Positions 38,098 through 50,407 are shown, numbered from the stretch's first letter. The stretch: DNA of 64,000 nucleotides from Cladophialophora immunda (GCF_000835495.1 NW_015622547.1:1054001-1118000), one strand, 5' to 3'. The notes: generated from the letters alone by a model not told the origin. Made by a program: numbers and translations.

Positions 38098-38401
38098 GGA
38101 ATCATAGATTTCAGCCGTCGATGCTTGAATTTATACGGATTGACTATAAATAAATCTCAACGCCTTCAAAATACTCTCTGGAGCACACAAGTTTAATACA
38201 TGGGTGGGAAACTTCGGAATTGAGACATGGCTGATTTTTGTACATCAGCGTCCTTGAAGAATTCAGCAAGGTCTACCAAGTGAATTTTACAAATTACGGA
38301 ATGAAGGAGTTGCTTTCAATGGATGATACGAGTGTTAATCGCTGAATATCTGAGCACATCGTGGCCTCTCCACAAAGAGAGCATTCGTCTATTCAAGGCC
38401 A
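38098..38401. other. Convergent intergenic region
   Basis: About 300 bp between the 3' ends of two dehydrogenase genes. AT-rich at 38130-38240, as expected for 3' ends. Nothing else is seen. Confidence 0.5.
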
Positions 38402-39584
38402 CTATGCCGACCAGGCTCCATCGACAATCTAAGGCAGCAATGAGCGCGGGAAAAAGAAAACGAGTACAGCTTGCTCCACTCACAACATCAGAGCCAGTCA
38501 AGTAGCTGCTTGCTGCGCTCGCCATCCAGACCTACGTTGACAGTGGAAGTTAGGGGTGCAAGTTCTGGCGAGAAATTGCTTCGAACTTACGAGAGTACCG
38601 TGCAACTCGCTCGGATCCGCAAAGCGACCTGATGAGAAGTCAGCGAAGGCAAGGGTTGAGGAATGGTATTTTCAGCACGTACCAAGCGGAATTTGCTTGA
38701 GCCACTGTTCTTTGAGGTCCGGCACTGGCTTCACGGACACCTGGTTGGCAAACTGTTTCCGAGACAGGGGAGTGTCCAGGTACCCTGGACTCAGGGAGTT
38801 CACGCGGATGCCACGGCCTCCCCACTCGATCGCCAACGAAGCCGCCAACAGCTTGACGCCGGCCTTCGACGCGTTGTATGAAGCCTGTGCCTGAGGTCTC
38901 GGAGCACGGGTGCCAGCGCCACTGGCGATGAAGATCAAGGATCCGGGGATGTTTCGGTCCAACATATGCTTTCCCACCTCGCGACCAAACAGATAAGTAC
39001 CGTTGAGGTTGACGTCGAGCACTTTGCTCCACGTGGCAAGGTCAGTCGCCTCCGCCTCGCGGTGTATGGTCGTTCCGGCACATGTGACCAGAACGTCGAT
39101 TTGTCCAAAGTCCTGCACCACCCGGTCGACAGTCGTCTTCACGTCGTCCTCGTCTGTGACATTGCAGGCGTAGCCACGCATTTTTCCAGCTTCAATACCT
39201 GTCTCCTGAAGCACTCGGGCCGAGATCTCCTTTAAAGTCGTTTGACAGGAGGCCAGATCTAGATCCACGCAGGCGCTAAAAGAGGCATTATTCAGGCTTC
39301 GGGTCCTGTCGTTGGTGTAGTCGAAGACCTTACCAGTTGGCTCCGGACAGAGCAAATCCTGTGATGCATTCTTTGCCCAGACCACCTGCTCCTCTGGAGC
39401 ATACAAAAGTCATTAGCGACTGAGACAATGCGCTCAGATTGTGCTCTGCACGCACCCTGTGACTGATTTGCATGAGCTGACTTCCATTTGCAGGAGACGG
39501 AGTTCTTCACAGCTTACCCAGACAGTTCTTTCCTTCTAGCGTGAAGACCGACAGCGTCCTTGGAGCTCGAGGAGTCGGATCCAT
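38402..39584 (-). CDS. Short-chain dehydrogenase/reductase (polyol/sugar-type), six exons
   Basis: Proposed exons: 39584-39518, 39391-39334, 39275-38683, 38628-38591, 38531-38484 and 38428-38402, 276 aa. SDR marks: GAGGLGKE glycine motif, VDLDL after beta-2 (NAD preference), CNVTDEDD, VLVTCAGT, the catalytic SGAGT and YNASK, SLSPGYLDTP, and a C-terminal GSDVIVDGAWSA built from the last two exons. The family includes arabinitol, sorbitol and gluconate dehydrogenases. The first junction is uncertain: GKNCL joins directly to GAGGLG, so the VTG usually found there is absent. Every other intron has ordinary sites. It is divergent from the Baeyer-Villiger-type monooxygenase. Confidence 0.8.
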
Positions 39585-40556
39585 ATTGCCACGAGTGAAC
39601 TTGTCTGTGAGAGACTCCGTGTCTCTTCTTCGACCGGCGAGGCTGTCAATTCTCGTGCAGAAGACAGCGGTTGTATCCCATGTATGTAACCGAAGCGTCA
39701 GCAGAGAAATACAACGATGATTCGAAATGCAGTGACTAAGATATCTGGAAGTTGAGCGGTCGACAACGTGCAAAGGTAAGTTCAGTTTGGACGGAGTTAG
39801 TTCCAGTCTTCGCCCAGGAGCCCATTCTGTCAAGGGTGTAGTTGGCTTCGGATCCACTGCAGAAGAGACGGTCGTCATCAAGAGACAGAAGCGAGGCTCT
39901 TAGACTGCCGTTTTAGGCTGGGATCCACTCCAGGGAGACCACTAACTCTTAATTGGCTGTGGCTATCACCCCCCGAAAAGGAAATATGTCTTCCACTTAA
40001 TCTAATATACTTGTAACTTCATCAGAGACAAGACCCGAAGACGAGGCGAGCCAGCGGAATTTTGACTAGAGAAGTCGATGGGTTCCCATTCCTTTTTCCC
40101 TTTCTAGGATCCTTGGGCTCCCCCCTACTTTTCCGTCGAAGGCCAGATGGCTGTAGGCTAGCTACCTAGATTCGGGAAACAATGTACGACAAAGTCCAAC
40201 AATGCCGTTGACCCATTGCGGACTTGTTACCTTTTGAGGTAATCAAGCAGCAATTGCGGTAAATCTGTGCCTCAAGAACAAAGGTTGGGCCAAGTCGGGC
40301 GTTTTCGTCTTCTGTAGATCGGGCAGTCTTCGACAACCACGCAAAGTAACAGCACTGATATGCCCTAAAGAGCACGAGCGCGTATCGAGACGCCAACTGA
40401 TCACTAAAGCTGGCAAGTCGATTTGACACTATTTACTCACCCTCTCTGCCACGAAATTGAAAGAGATCAAACCAGCTCGGCTCGCTGTCAGAGTCGTGTT
40501 CTGCTCAGCTTCCTTGTCTCTTGTCTCTCATCTTCACTGCGTGGCTACACTCCACA
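39585..40556. promoter_or_regulatory. Divergent intergenic region (SDR / FAD monooxygenase)
   Basis: This 972-bp spacer holds the promoters of two divergent oxidoreductase genes, which may be co-regulated. No specific site is identified. Confidence 0.5.
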
Positions 40557-42946
40557 ATGGCACCTGATCTTGCTCGGCTGTCGGAATGGCGGACACAGGG
40601 CTATGCAGACAACGGGGTTCCTAGAGACCCGGCCTACATCATACCGGATATTGTCTACGACTCTCCCATGACTCGGAAGATTCGGGTCATCAACATCGGC
40701 GCAGGCGTGTCAGGGATCCAGAATGCGTACCTGTTCCAGAAATATGCCAGCAACATCGATTTCAAAATCTATGATAAGAACCACGACATTGGAGGAACGT
40801 GGTTGGAAAACCGTTATCCAGGTCAGTCGGGAGATGGAGCAGCAGAGGCTGGTCGCATACTGAATCATCTTTCCCTAGGATGTGCGAATGATGTGCCTAG
40901 TCACGCGTATGCCTTTTCGTTTGCCTTGAATGTAAGTAGGACGACCCATCTGTTCATGAGAAACTGTACTCGGACACGGTCGCTAACTTGCCGTCCACTT
41001 TTGCAGCCTGATTGGCCTCGCTGGTTCTCTCACTCCCCCGACATCTGGAATTATCTAGACAAGGTCTGTGAAGTGTTTCGCCTGCGCAAATACATGACAT
41101 TCAATACCAGGATTGTGGGGTGTTACTGGCAGCACGAACAGGGGGAGTGGCTGGTGAAGATGGAGCAAACCAGGCACGACGGCTCGGTGGTTGAGATCGA
41201 GGACCGCTGCAATCTGCTGTTAAACGGCACAGGCATACTGAATAAATGGACATGGCCGGATATTCCAGGTCTAAAGAGCTTCAAAGGCAAGGTAGGTCGA
41301 CTCCGGGATTCTCTCCTCACCTATTGGAACCGAGAATCTCAGAAGTGGCATATCTAACGCATTCCTTTGGCCAACTCTGCAGGTCATTCACACGGCCAAC
41401 TGGCCAAAAGACTACCAAAGCGAGCAATGGGCACAGGAACGCGTTGCCATCATTGGCTCAGGTGCATCCGCGATCCAGGTGCTGCCCTCCATGCAACCCA
41501 AGGTAAAACAAATTGATACGTTCATCCGATCAGGTACGCATACTTTTGTACCGTATTCCGCACGGTCCACTCCCCAAATCCGATCTTTGAGCTGGCAATT
41601 GACCCCCTGGAACATGACAGGGACGTGGTTTGTGGACTTGGCTGGGAACAAGCAGAACAATCGCGAGTACACAAATGAAGAAAAGGGGGAATTCCATGGG
41701 AGCGCAGAGCACCTGGTTTCTCACGCCAAAAAAATCGAGAACCAGCTCAACAGCGCCTGGGGGATGTTCTTCAAGAACTCGAAGACGCAGCTCGAAAAAC
41801 AAGAGGTTGTGAGAGCAGAGATGGCCGAGGCGATCACGGACAAGAGGATTCTGGATGGCTTTCTGCCTTCCTGGCCCATAGGCTGCCGTCGTGCTACTCC
41901 TGGTGACCCCTATATGAGGTGAGTGTCACCGTCCCATCCCATTGTTGTACCGTCGGAGCGGGTCGGGGTCTGGTCGTGAGGCTATAAGAACGTTTCGCCT
42001 ACTCATTCGTGGTGACTTTCTAATTCGTGGTCTCTTTCCAGGGCTCTGTGCAAGGACAACGTTTCTGTGCATTTCACAGAAGCCGCTCGGATCACTGACA
42101 CTGGCGTCGTGGGCGGCGATGGTATCGAGAGGGAGTGCGACACGATCATCTGTGCAACGGGCTTCGACGTATCTCACCGCCCGCAGTTCCCGATTGTCGG
42201 TCTGAATGGAGTTGACCTGAGGGACAAATGGGCAAAGGTGCCGGAATCATACCTCGGAATCGGGATTCCAGATTTCCCGAACTACATGATGTTCATCGGC
42301 CCAACATGGCCAGTCGAAAATGTAAGTCGAGGATGTTTCCCTTTCAGTCCCCGTCAGCATCTTAGCAATTGGATCACAATTTCCATATCAGCTAACCAAC
42401 ATTAACGATCAGGGATCCGTCCTTGGCCCACTGCTGCTCGTGGGCGAGTATGCCCTGCAAGTCGCTCGAAAACTCCAAACCGAGTATATCCGCTCGCTGA
42501 CACCCAAACAATCTGTGACGGATGCGTTCAATGCCCATGCCCAAGAATGGGTCCGCCATACGGTCTGGACCGAAGACTGTCATTCCTGGTACAAGAACCA
42601 CGAGACCGGGCGTGTCAACGCCATTTGGCCGGGCTCATCGCTCCATTACATGGCGGTGATCCGCACGCCGCGCTACGAAGACTACGACATCACCTATCTG
42701 GGACCGGGCGAGCAGAACATGTGGGCGCATCTGGGCATGGGCGCCAATGATCAGGTGGTCGAGGGCAGGGACTGGAGTCCCTACCTGCGCACGGACGCTT
42801 TGGACCCGGACTGGATCAGAGCGATGGACATCGCGCCGCCTAAGTCGGACGTGCAGTCTCCAGGACGGCACGAGGCGCAACAGAATGGTGGTGATCATGC
42901 CACGGCGAATGGGAGGACGAATGGGTTGGCCAATGGCCATATTTGA
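40557..42946 (+). CDS. FAD monooxygenase, Baeyer-Villiger type
   Basis: Seven exons: 40557-40821, 40879-40931, 41007-41291, 41383-41533, 41621-41918, 42042-42321 and 42413-42946, 621 aa. It is a class B flavin monooxygenase inserting oxygen next to ketones (or into related substrates) with NADPH. Evidence: the FAD motif INIGAGVSGIQNAYLF, GGTWLENRYPG, the Baeyer-Villiger fingerprint F-x-G-x3-H-x3-W in FKGKVIHTANWPKD (interrupted by intron 3), the NADPH-binding IIGSGASAIQ, and CATGFDVSHRP. The C-terminal region resembles the steroid/cycloketone monooxygenase-like fungal branch. The intron at 41534-41620 is 87 nt and stop-free in frame, but its removal restores FIRSGTWF, the family wording. Substrate unknown. 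Confidence 0.9.
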
Positions 42947-43926
42947 ATAGACCTGAGAGGCATCCACCTTGCTAGAGACTAATTGATTGAAGACATGGAA
43001 CGTATTTGCCTTGTCAAATTTCCCATTTTTGCCTATTCTCGTCAGGTTATCCACCACGCTCTCCGCCCTCACCATACTGTTGGTCTTCCTTTAGGACCAG
43101 GGCACCCTCTTCAGGGCATCCCGAGCATGACTCGGATCGTCACCGAAACCGCCACAGATACTTGCCTTAAATGCCGCTGTATACGGTTAGCTAGAAATCC
43201 AATTCTAGAACACCTCAGGAGCCAAGCATGCACGAGAATCTTTTGATTGCAATCGTTTACTTCTCCCGAGTGTGGCCGCTCGAATGGGCTCCTGGGGCTG
43301 GATCGATGCCAGCTGGGACCAATACCATATTGCCCCAGAGCTAGAGACACCACAATCCAGGCTCTTGCGTTAAATTCCGAGAAGTCTACGACCTAGGTTC
43401 CCTTGGAAGCGACGTTCAAAGCCTGATCGGGCAGGCTGCGAATTTGACCCACAAGAGACCGCATCTCGCATACAGGGGTCTTCAGCCGATTTCCCTTTTG
43501 GGGCATTTAACCACCAACGCTCGGCACGTCCAAGGGGCGTTTTGGACTCCGCTCTGTCCCAGGTTTCGCTTCGATAATTAGCGGCAACCCTGGTCTCGGC
43601 CTTTCGTGGGGCCCCGCTTTCTTCGCACCAAGAAAAAAGTGTAGCGGAGATGGCAGAGGAAGCCAGCTCTCTGCCTCCTAGCCTTTCAACTTACTATATA
43701 GTTGAGGGTATATGTTGGGGACGGGGGGGGGCCATGAAGTCGAGACCATTCCTCGACTGCTACATATGATACCGGCCTGGTCTACGAGCCCTCGGCAAGA
43801 ACGACACCTCGAATCCAGCATTTATAGTGCTGTGCAATCCAGGCCAACCCTCGGGTTGTCGCTCCATCCTCTCTGGGCTTCTCTGATAATTCCAAAGATC
43901 TTGACGACCTGAACGTCCCACGCACC
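42947..43926. other. Intergenic region, no gene seen
   Basis: About 980 bp. The right end is the promoter of the MFS gene (a TATATAG at about 43694 lies 230 bp upstream of its start). A run of G at 43721-43731 is present. Confidence 0.5.
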
Positions 43927-45769
43927 ATGGCGGACCCTGCCATCCCCCAGTCAACGATGGCGGACGAGAAAACCGCACAAGCGCAGAGCAATACCGAACA
44001 CGTCGACCTTGAGCAGATCGAGGAAAATTCCTCGGCCCTGGACGTGGCGATGCTTCGCGCAAATGAGGACGAACATGCTTTGACCTTTGGACAAGCCATC
44101 AAGCGATATCCCCTGGCCACCATGTGGGCTGCCCTGATGTCCTTCACTATCGTTGTATGTCTAGTACCCTTGTATTTCTTTTCCCCCTCCCCTCGGTATA
44201 TTCCGCTTGCGTTGTTGTATATTGTCAAAATCCACGAGTTTGTTTAAGTCGTTTCCCTACTGGTCTTCTTCGGTTTGCTATCCCAATGCTGACCCAAGGT
44301 TTTCTTGTTTGCAGATGGAAGGCTACGACACCATTCTTATCATCAGCTACACGTCGTACCCGCCATTCGTGGAGCGATTTGGCACCTATTACCCCGAGCT
44401 CGACGCCAAAGTGATCCCTGCCGACTGGCAATCGGCCCTGTCTGTGGCTGGTTTCGTGGGGTCCGTCTTCGGGTTGCTCATGAATGGATATCTGACGGAG
44501 AGATTTGGCTACCGCAAGGTCATGCTTTTCTTCTTAGTGGCCTTGACCGGGACCATCTTCCTCCCGTTCTTTGCGCCCAATCTGCCTGCCCTGGCAGCCG
44601 GGATGGTGCTCTGTGGCATCCCATGGGGAATCTTCGCCATGCAGGGCCCCGCGTATGCGTCCGAAGTGGTGCCACTCGCGCTCCGAGGCGTCATGACCTC
44701 GGCGGTCAATCTGTGCTGGGTGCTCGGCCAGCTCGTGGCGGCCGGGGTGTTGCAGGCGCTCGTGAACGACACGACCAACCGCGGCTGGCGGCTGCCGTTC
44801 GGCCTGATGTGGATCTGGATCCCGCCCTTGATCGTCGTCGGCATCCTGGCGCCCGAGTCGCCCTGGTGGCTGGTGCGTCAGGGCCGCCTGGCCGAGGCGG
44901 AACAGGCCCTCCAGCGTCTCCAGGGCAACGATACGGCGGAACAGGTGCTGCTCAAACTCGCCATGATCGTCCACACCAACAAGCTGGAGCAGGCCATGAA
45001 GACTGATACCAGCATCTGGCACTGTTTCCGGGGCACGAACCTGCGCCGGACGGAGATCGTCTGCCTCATCGTGGCCGGCCAGGCGCTATCTGGCCAGGCG
45101 TTCGGCGTCACCAACGTCTACTTCTTCGTCCAAGCCGGCCTGGGCGCGTCCGGGGCGTACAAGCTCAGCTTCGGAGGCACCGCCGTCTCGGTCACCTTCA
45201 CCGTCCTCGCCTGGATTCTGATGCACCGGGTCGGCCGACGGACCATCATTCTGTGCTCCCTCACTACCATGTGCGCGATCTACATCGTCATCGGGGCCCT
45301 GGATTTCCACGTCGCCGGGAACCACGACCTGGTGTGGGCGCAGGGCGGGCTCCTGGTGGTGTGGCTCGCCCTGTTCCAGCTCAGCCTGGGCCCGCTGGCC
45401 TTCACCATCGCCGCCGAGGTGTCGGCCACCCGCCTCCGGTCCGTCACGCTGTCCATGGCCCGCAACTTCTGGAACGTGTGGTTCATCACCACCATGGTCG
45501 TCGAGCCCTACTTGATCAATCCCACCAAGGCGAACCTGCGGGGCAAGACCGCCCTGGTCTGGCTGGGCACGTCGGTGTTGCTCCTGATCTGGGCCGTGTT
45601 CCGCCTGCCCGAGACCAAAGACCGGACTTTTGAGGAGGTCGACGTCCTGTTCGAGAAACGCATTCCGGCCTGGCGATTCAAGTCAACCCGCATCGACCTC
45701 CTCGAAGAAACTCGGGTCATCACTCAAGAGGCTGAGCGACACGGTCCCGAGAACAAATCCGGTCAGTGA
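43927..45769 (+). CDS. MFS alpha-glucoside (maltose permease-type) transporter
   Basis: Exons 43927-44154 and 44315-45769, 560 aa, joined by a 160-nt intron between SFTIV and MEGYDTIL. It is a plasma-membrane sugar:proton symporter of the Mal31/Agt1 branch. Marks: the N-terminal ENSSALDVAMLRANEDEHALTFGQAIKRYP typical of this branch, MEGYDTILIISYTSYPPF in helix 1, GYLTERFGYRKVM, GIPWGIFAMQGPAYASEVVPLALRG, PESPWWLVRQGRLAEAE, MHRVGRRTIIL and PETKDRTFEEVDVLFEKRIPAWRF at the end. The substrate could be maltose, other alpha-glucosides or a different sugar. The ribokinase 0.85 kb downstream suggests a sugar-use neighbourhood. Confidence 0.92.
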
Positions 45770-46615
45770 GATTTTTGACTAAGAGTGGCAGGTGGTAAAT
45801 GCTGGAGAGGGAACACAGTTACGGTGGGAGATTCGAAGTCAATAGCTACTGCAAATTGCGATTTTGCGTTCAATTCCGAGCAGTCTACTCCGTCGACAAG
45901 GGTTGAAAACTGCCACTTTGGCACATCTCAGACTACATAGTTGCTCATATGTGTATTTATACTCGCGTGCGACCAAGTGCCGGATTGAAGAACTTGCCCT
46001 TACCAAGATATCCTCAGATCTAAAGAAGTAGAGAAGCAGAACGCTTCGGAAAGTTGCGTTCACCAGCGAAACTATTAGACTGATCTGCTGTTGACACAGA
46101 AAGAATTGCTCAGTATCAAGAATGGGCATAATTGATTGGTAATACTATCGTCCCCGAGCAGCGAGCCACCGCTGTTTAAGCACGGCCTCAAGGATAGTTA
46201 TCGTACCGCATTCCCGACTGGATACCCACACGACCAGTCTATGGCTAGACTCGCTGGTGGTTGGACTTCCTCTTTGAGAAATTTGCCCCCTGCTCTGTTT
46301 CTCGGCGTTTGCGACTGAAGTGGTTCATGTGCTTGGGTTCCACCGCGGGAATGAAATCCAAGATGGAACCCCAGTGCCACATTCTGTGTAGTAAGACACC
46401 GACTGATTCGGAATGGTTTGTTCTGACTTGAATCCTCAAATATCCCTGTTTGAAACCTTGTCCAGGGAGGCTTGGGGCGCCTTCTCCGCGGATTCTATCC
46501 AAGGCTTGAAACCCTTGGAGACGGTTGTCTTGGATCTCTGGAATAATCAGTCGGGAATCCTCACCTATCTTGTTCAACCCCCCTTCCCAGTACCGGACTT
46601 TGGTGTGCAGGGAAA
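45770..46615. other. Intergenic region, no gene seen
   Basis: About 850 bp between the transporter 3' end and the ribokinase start, both on the plus strand. No other feature is recognised. Confidence 0.5.
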
Positions 46616-47743
46616 ATGGCACCCGAGGATGACTTGATAGTAGAGGCCAACGGCAGAGCCAAAGTTCCACACATCTGCGTCGTTGGTTCCATCAACGTCG
46701 ACTTCGTCACATATACATCCCGCGTTCCTGGTCCCGGAGAGACGTTGACTGCGAGAGCCTTTTCGACCTGGGCGGGAGGAAAGGGACTGAATCAGGCGGT
46801 TGCGTGCGCTCGCGCGTCCTTCACTTCCCCCGGTCAAGCAGACATGTTGATTAATCTGATTGGTGCCGTTGGGAGTGAGGATCACTTCCACGACACGCTC
46901 GTCAAGCCCATATGTGATGGCTGTCGAGTGAGCACTGTGCACGTCAATCGAGCGTGCAGCGGCCGGACCGGATCAGCAAGTATCATCGTCGACGAAAGCT
47001 CCGCTGGGGAGAACCGGATCCTTGTTGTGCCTGGCGTTAACCACTCGGGAATGAGCGACGCGACCCAAATTTTTGATGTTATCGCGCGGCAAAAAGTCGA
47101 GTGTGATGTTGTATTGATGCAGGGCGAAATTCCGAGATCGACGGTCCTGGAGCTTTTGTGTCTTTTCAACGATCCCAGCCGCAGACAACATGTCATATTC
47201 AACCCGGCTCCCGTGTTCCCGGATGGTATACCGCCGAGATCGCTCAGAGGCACCGCCGTGCTGGTGATGAATGAAACCGAGGCCGGGCAGATAGCCGGCT
47301 TCATGTCGACTGCTCCAAGGAATGGTTCGTCGCCACCTCTGGACGAACAAGAATTTGCCGCGCAGCTCCACAAGCTTTTGGAGGTCAAAATCGTCCTTAT
47401 CACCCTGGGGGCACAAGGTGTATTCTTTTCGACCTGCTCTGGTTTGCTGGGCCGGTGTCCGGCTCGACCAGTGAGGCAAGTTGTCGACACAACTGCAGCT
47501 GGAGACACCTTCGTCGGCTACTTTGCTTGCCGATTCGCCAAGTTCATGGCCACCGGAGCAACGCTTGAAAGCTTCGACACCATTATCGAATCCGTCGTCC
47601 AGGAAGCAACTGTGGCGGCAGGACGTTGCGTAGAGTGCGCTGGGGCAAGCCAGAGCATTCCGTTCGCATATGAGATCGCAGACCATGCGGTTTGGACCCC
47701 GGAGAGTGACGGGCGCGTGCTGCTCGTTCATAACAGGAAGTAG
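46616..47743 (+). CDS. Ribokinase (PfkB carbohydrate kinase family)
   Basis: A single-exon gene of 375 aa. Ribokinase phosphorylates D-ribose at O5 using ATP in the cytosol. Marks: CVVGSINVDFV at the N-terminus, WAGGKGLNQAVACARA (PfkB signature 1 with the GGKG motif), IGAVGSEDHF, MQGEIPRSTVLELLC, FNPAPVFP, MNETEAGQIAGF and DTTAAGDTFVGYFA (signature 2 with the catalytic Asp in GD). The length is slightly above the usual 310-340 because of a longer N-terminus and loops. A related sugar or nucleoside substrate is possible. The regulator on the other strand ends 17 bp away. Confidence 0.93.
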   Translation: MAPEDDLIVEANGRAKVPHICVVGSINVDFVTYTSRVPGPGETLTARAFSTWAGGKGLNQAVACARASFTSPGQADMLINLIGAVGSEDHFHDTLVKPICDGCRVSTVHVNRACSGRTGSASIIVDESSAGENRILVVPGVNHSGMSDATQIFDVIARQKVECDVVLMQGEIPRSTVLELLCLFNDPSRRQHVIFNPAPVFPDGIPPRSLRGTAVLVMNETEAGQIAGFMSTAPRNGSSPPLDEQEFAAQLHKLLEVKIVLITLGAQGVFFSTCSGLLGRCPARPVRQVVDTTAAGDTFVGYFACRFAKFMATGATLESFDTIIESVVQEATVAAGRCVECAGASQSIPFAYEIADHAVWTPESDGRVLLVHNRK

Positions 47744-47760
47744 GCTGTGGGAGACACCGG

Positions 47761-49775
47761 TCAAGTATAGCATCGAGAGACTTCCCACAATTTTCGAACC
47801 TCGTCTACCTCATGTTCTAGCATGATCCCCGCAACGGCAGTGCACCTCTCCAAACATAAGAGGAGTGCGGCCTGCTGGGCCTTGTGTGTCAATCTCCTGG
47901 CTACGAGCAGCAGACCTGCAACAACTACAGGGTCCCACTGTTCCGGAAAATCGTTACTGCTTGCTGTGCCTGCGAGTGACAATGTGTGCCAGCTCTGGGA
48001 TAGGGCCTGTTTTGGGGTTGCCGACGCCTCCAGAATTCGCGGTTTGTATGAAAGGAGCAACAAACTGTTGATATGATAGGCCATATTTGACAGTAATGCA
48101 AACGTGTTTGTATAGACATAGGCTGGGAATGAGGCCGGCTCGTCGGGGTCAAGCTGACTCGCTTCTGTGGCTGGGACCACCACCACCGGCCGCATGAAGG
48201 CAGGAAGCTCGTGGTACCACGTTTGGGATTCGTGCCACAAGTCAACCCAGCCGGATAAGAAGTCTGATGCCGTTCTTGACCCCATGGGTGGAGTATTGCC
48301 CGTGATGGTCGGGGAACAGGGCGTATTCCGACTACCACGTACGAGAAAGAGTGTTTTGTGGAGAGTCTGGAGAACAGAGTGATAAAGCCGCCGCCAGGAG
48401 CTAGACTGAGGATATAAAACGTCGGAAAGCACAATGTGCTGGGACGAGACGTCCAACGGAGTCTGCGGTGGCTTCTCGGCGAAGATAGATGCTGCGAGGT
48501 CTGTAGCATACTCGAGTTAGCACCTCTTTGTTTCTTTCCCATGTTCCGCTCTGTTACGGGTTTGGGGGAGCCCATAAAGGCGAAGGGCTGACCTATTCTG
48601 AAACAGAACCATAAAAGCGATTCCCAACATCGCCCAGCAGGTGCTTGTGAAGCCAAGGCGTCCAAATCCGTATTCATATTTGAGAGGTAGTCCTTCCACT
48701 GACTCGGCCCTGATTGAAAAAACAAATCGAGGCTCAATAGAACCCGTCCTATGAGTTGAATCGAGCTGGCTTCATCTGCCAGCCTGATTTCTGCCTCTTG
48801 TCGGTAGTGGTGACTGCTCGCAAGGTCCCGACTCTTGGTCGATGGCGAGAGAACGGCACGGTGGCAAGCCGAAGCCGCCAAAATCGCCGCCATGATGGAA
48901 CGATGGTCTCGAGCGAGGAGGACGGCCGAGACACCGAATGGACCCTTATGGTCGCCAGCATCGATAAGTGGCGCCAAAATGTATCGGAAGTGGCACACGA
49001 GGAGGGTTTCGAGATTTTTGTTAGATGTTGGAGGGTCAGCAGACTGCAGGAGTCTGCTCGCCGTAGCGGTCAGTGGCGATTGTTGCTGCGTGCACGATGG
49101 AGAAGCTATTATGCTGCCGACGTCCATCGTGCACGAAGATGAAATGTTTGCGCTCGGTGCTTTGAGGCCACTACCATAAGACGTCGTGCTTTGGACGTCT
49201 CCAGCAGCTCCGGGTGACAATGCAACCTGTTCGCCCGGCGTCGGCGTCGACGTCGACTCGGCCTGGTTCATCGAAAGAACAGGGATTTCCTGGGGAATAT
49301 CAGTAGGGCTGCCATCGGTCTCTGCGTTGATTTCCAATTCCATCTCGCCGTGCTGGACTTCGTGCAAGGCTTGCCGCGTGCGGACTTTGGACGAAGTTCT
49401 GGAACTGGGATTCTGGACAAACTAGTTCTGCAATCAGTGTGGACGGCCACGGCGGGCATCCTGCGTCTAGGCTTACCTTGATTGCTCTATAACCACTTCG
49501 CGTATCATCCAGAGGCTCAGTCCTCTCATGCGACGTTGTGATAAAGGTCAAGGCAGGATATTGACATGCAAACTCTTTGGCCTTGCAATTCCGACAAACA
49601 GGCTTGCACTCGTCACCTGGATAAAAATGAGCGTCGTTAGTTGGGGGATTAACCGTGACGGTCACGCTGTCTCAATGCGTAAGAGTCTCAAACTGTCCGT
49701 ACATTTTCTTCGGCGGCGGCGACAAGTCAAGCAGCCCGTACGAGCCCGTGTCTTGATGGTACGTGTTTGTTCCAT
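47761..49775 (-). CDS. Zn2Cys6 fungal transcription factor with an extra Cys
   Basis: Four exons: 49775-49703, 49616-49477, 49421-48593 and 48500-47761, 593 aa. Exon 1 (24 codons plus 1 nt) encodes TGCLTCRRRRRK; exon 2 completes the zinc cluster with CDECKPVCRNCKAKEFACQYP. Thus C-x2-C-x6-C...C-x2-C-x6-C is complete, with a seventh Cys at the third position after the third ligand. The C-terminal part (LETLLVCHFRYILAPLID, AASACHRAVLSP, RILEASATPKQALSQSWHTL) fits the Fungal_trans_2 type of activation domain. The join FRI-DLAASIFAEKPP across intron 3 is in phase. It converges on the ribokinase and diverges from another regulator, so a role in the local sugar genes is plausible. Confidence 0.85.
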
Positions 49776-50407
49776 GATAGTGCGACATTCAAAATCCTCA
49801 ACCGAGAATGGCGTCGGTTACCAGCAAAGATAGATGGTTGGAAGCAACTTCATGTGCCTCACCGTGGCGAAGAAAACTTGGTCCATACATCCACCAACCT
49901 GCCTGGAAATCCCTTCCCGAGCAAGTAGGTAGCTGGATTGGCTTGGACAGAGCAGGCCAAGCGAGACATGCACCCCATCTGTGGGGGGATGAGGGAGGGG
50001 TTCGGGAAAGCCTCGCATGACCAAAGACACCCCCTGCCTAAGGTTAGTAGTGGCCCGAGACGTCCCTGAAAGAGCATCACGAAGTATAAATGGGACGGTC
50101 CCGAGGTCTCGACCACCCTGAATACCAGTACAACCAGACGGATCTTGACTGTCTTTTGCCACTCAGATGGTTTGATATCAAATATCTATATCCACTTCGA
50201 TGTCAAACCTGCCCACGCGAGGCTGAGAGCGGATTCTCGGGCCTTCTGAGGTGATCTACCCTCTATATGCAGACGAAGAGGGCACAAGACTGTACCACCA
50301 CCAAGAGCTGGAAGATACCACTTCGACTGTCAATGACTGCCTTAGTGTTGGGCTTATAGATGGTACTCGCACTCAAGGGTGGAAACTCCGCTCGCCGGTA
50401 GCAGGTC
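49776..50407. promoter_or_regulatory. Divergent promoter region between two regulators
   Basis: This 632-bp spacer separates divergent regulator genes. It was searched on the plus strand for a zinc-cluster exon belonging to the 50408 gene; none was found. Confidence 0.5.
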
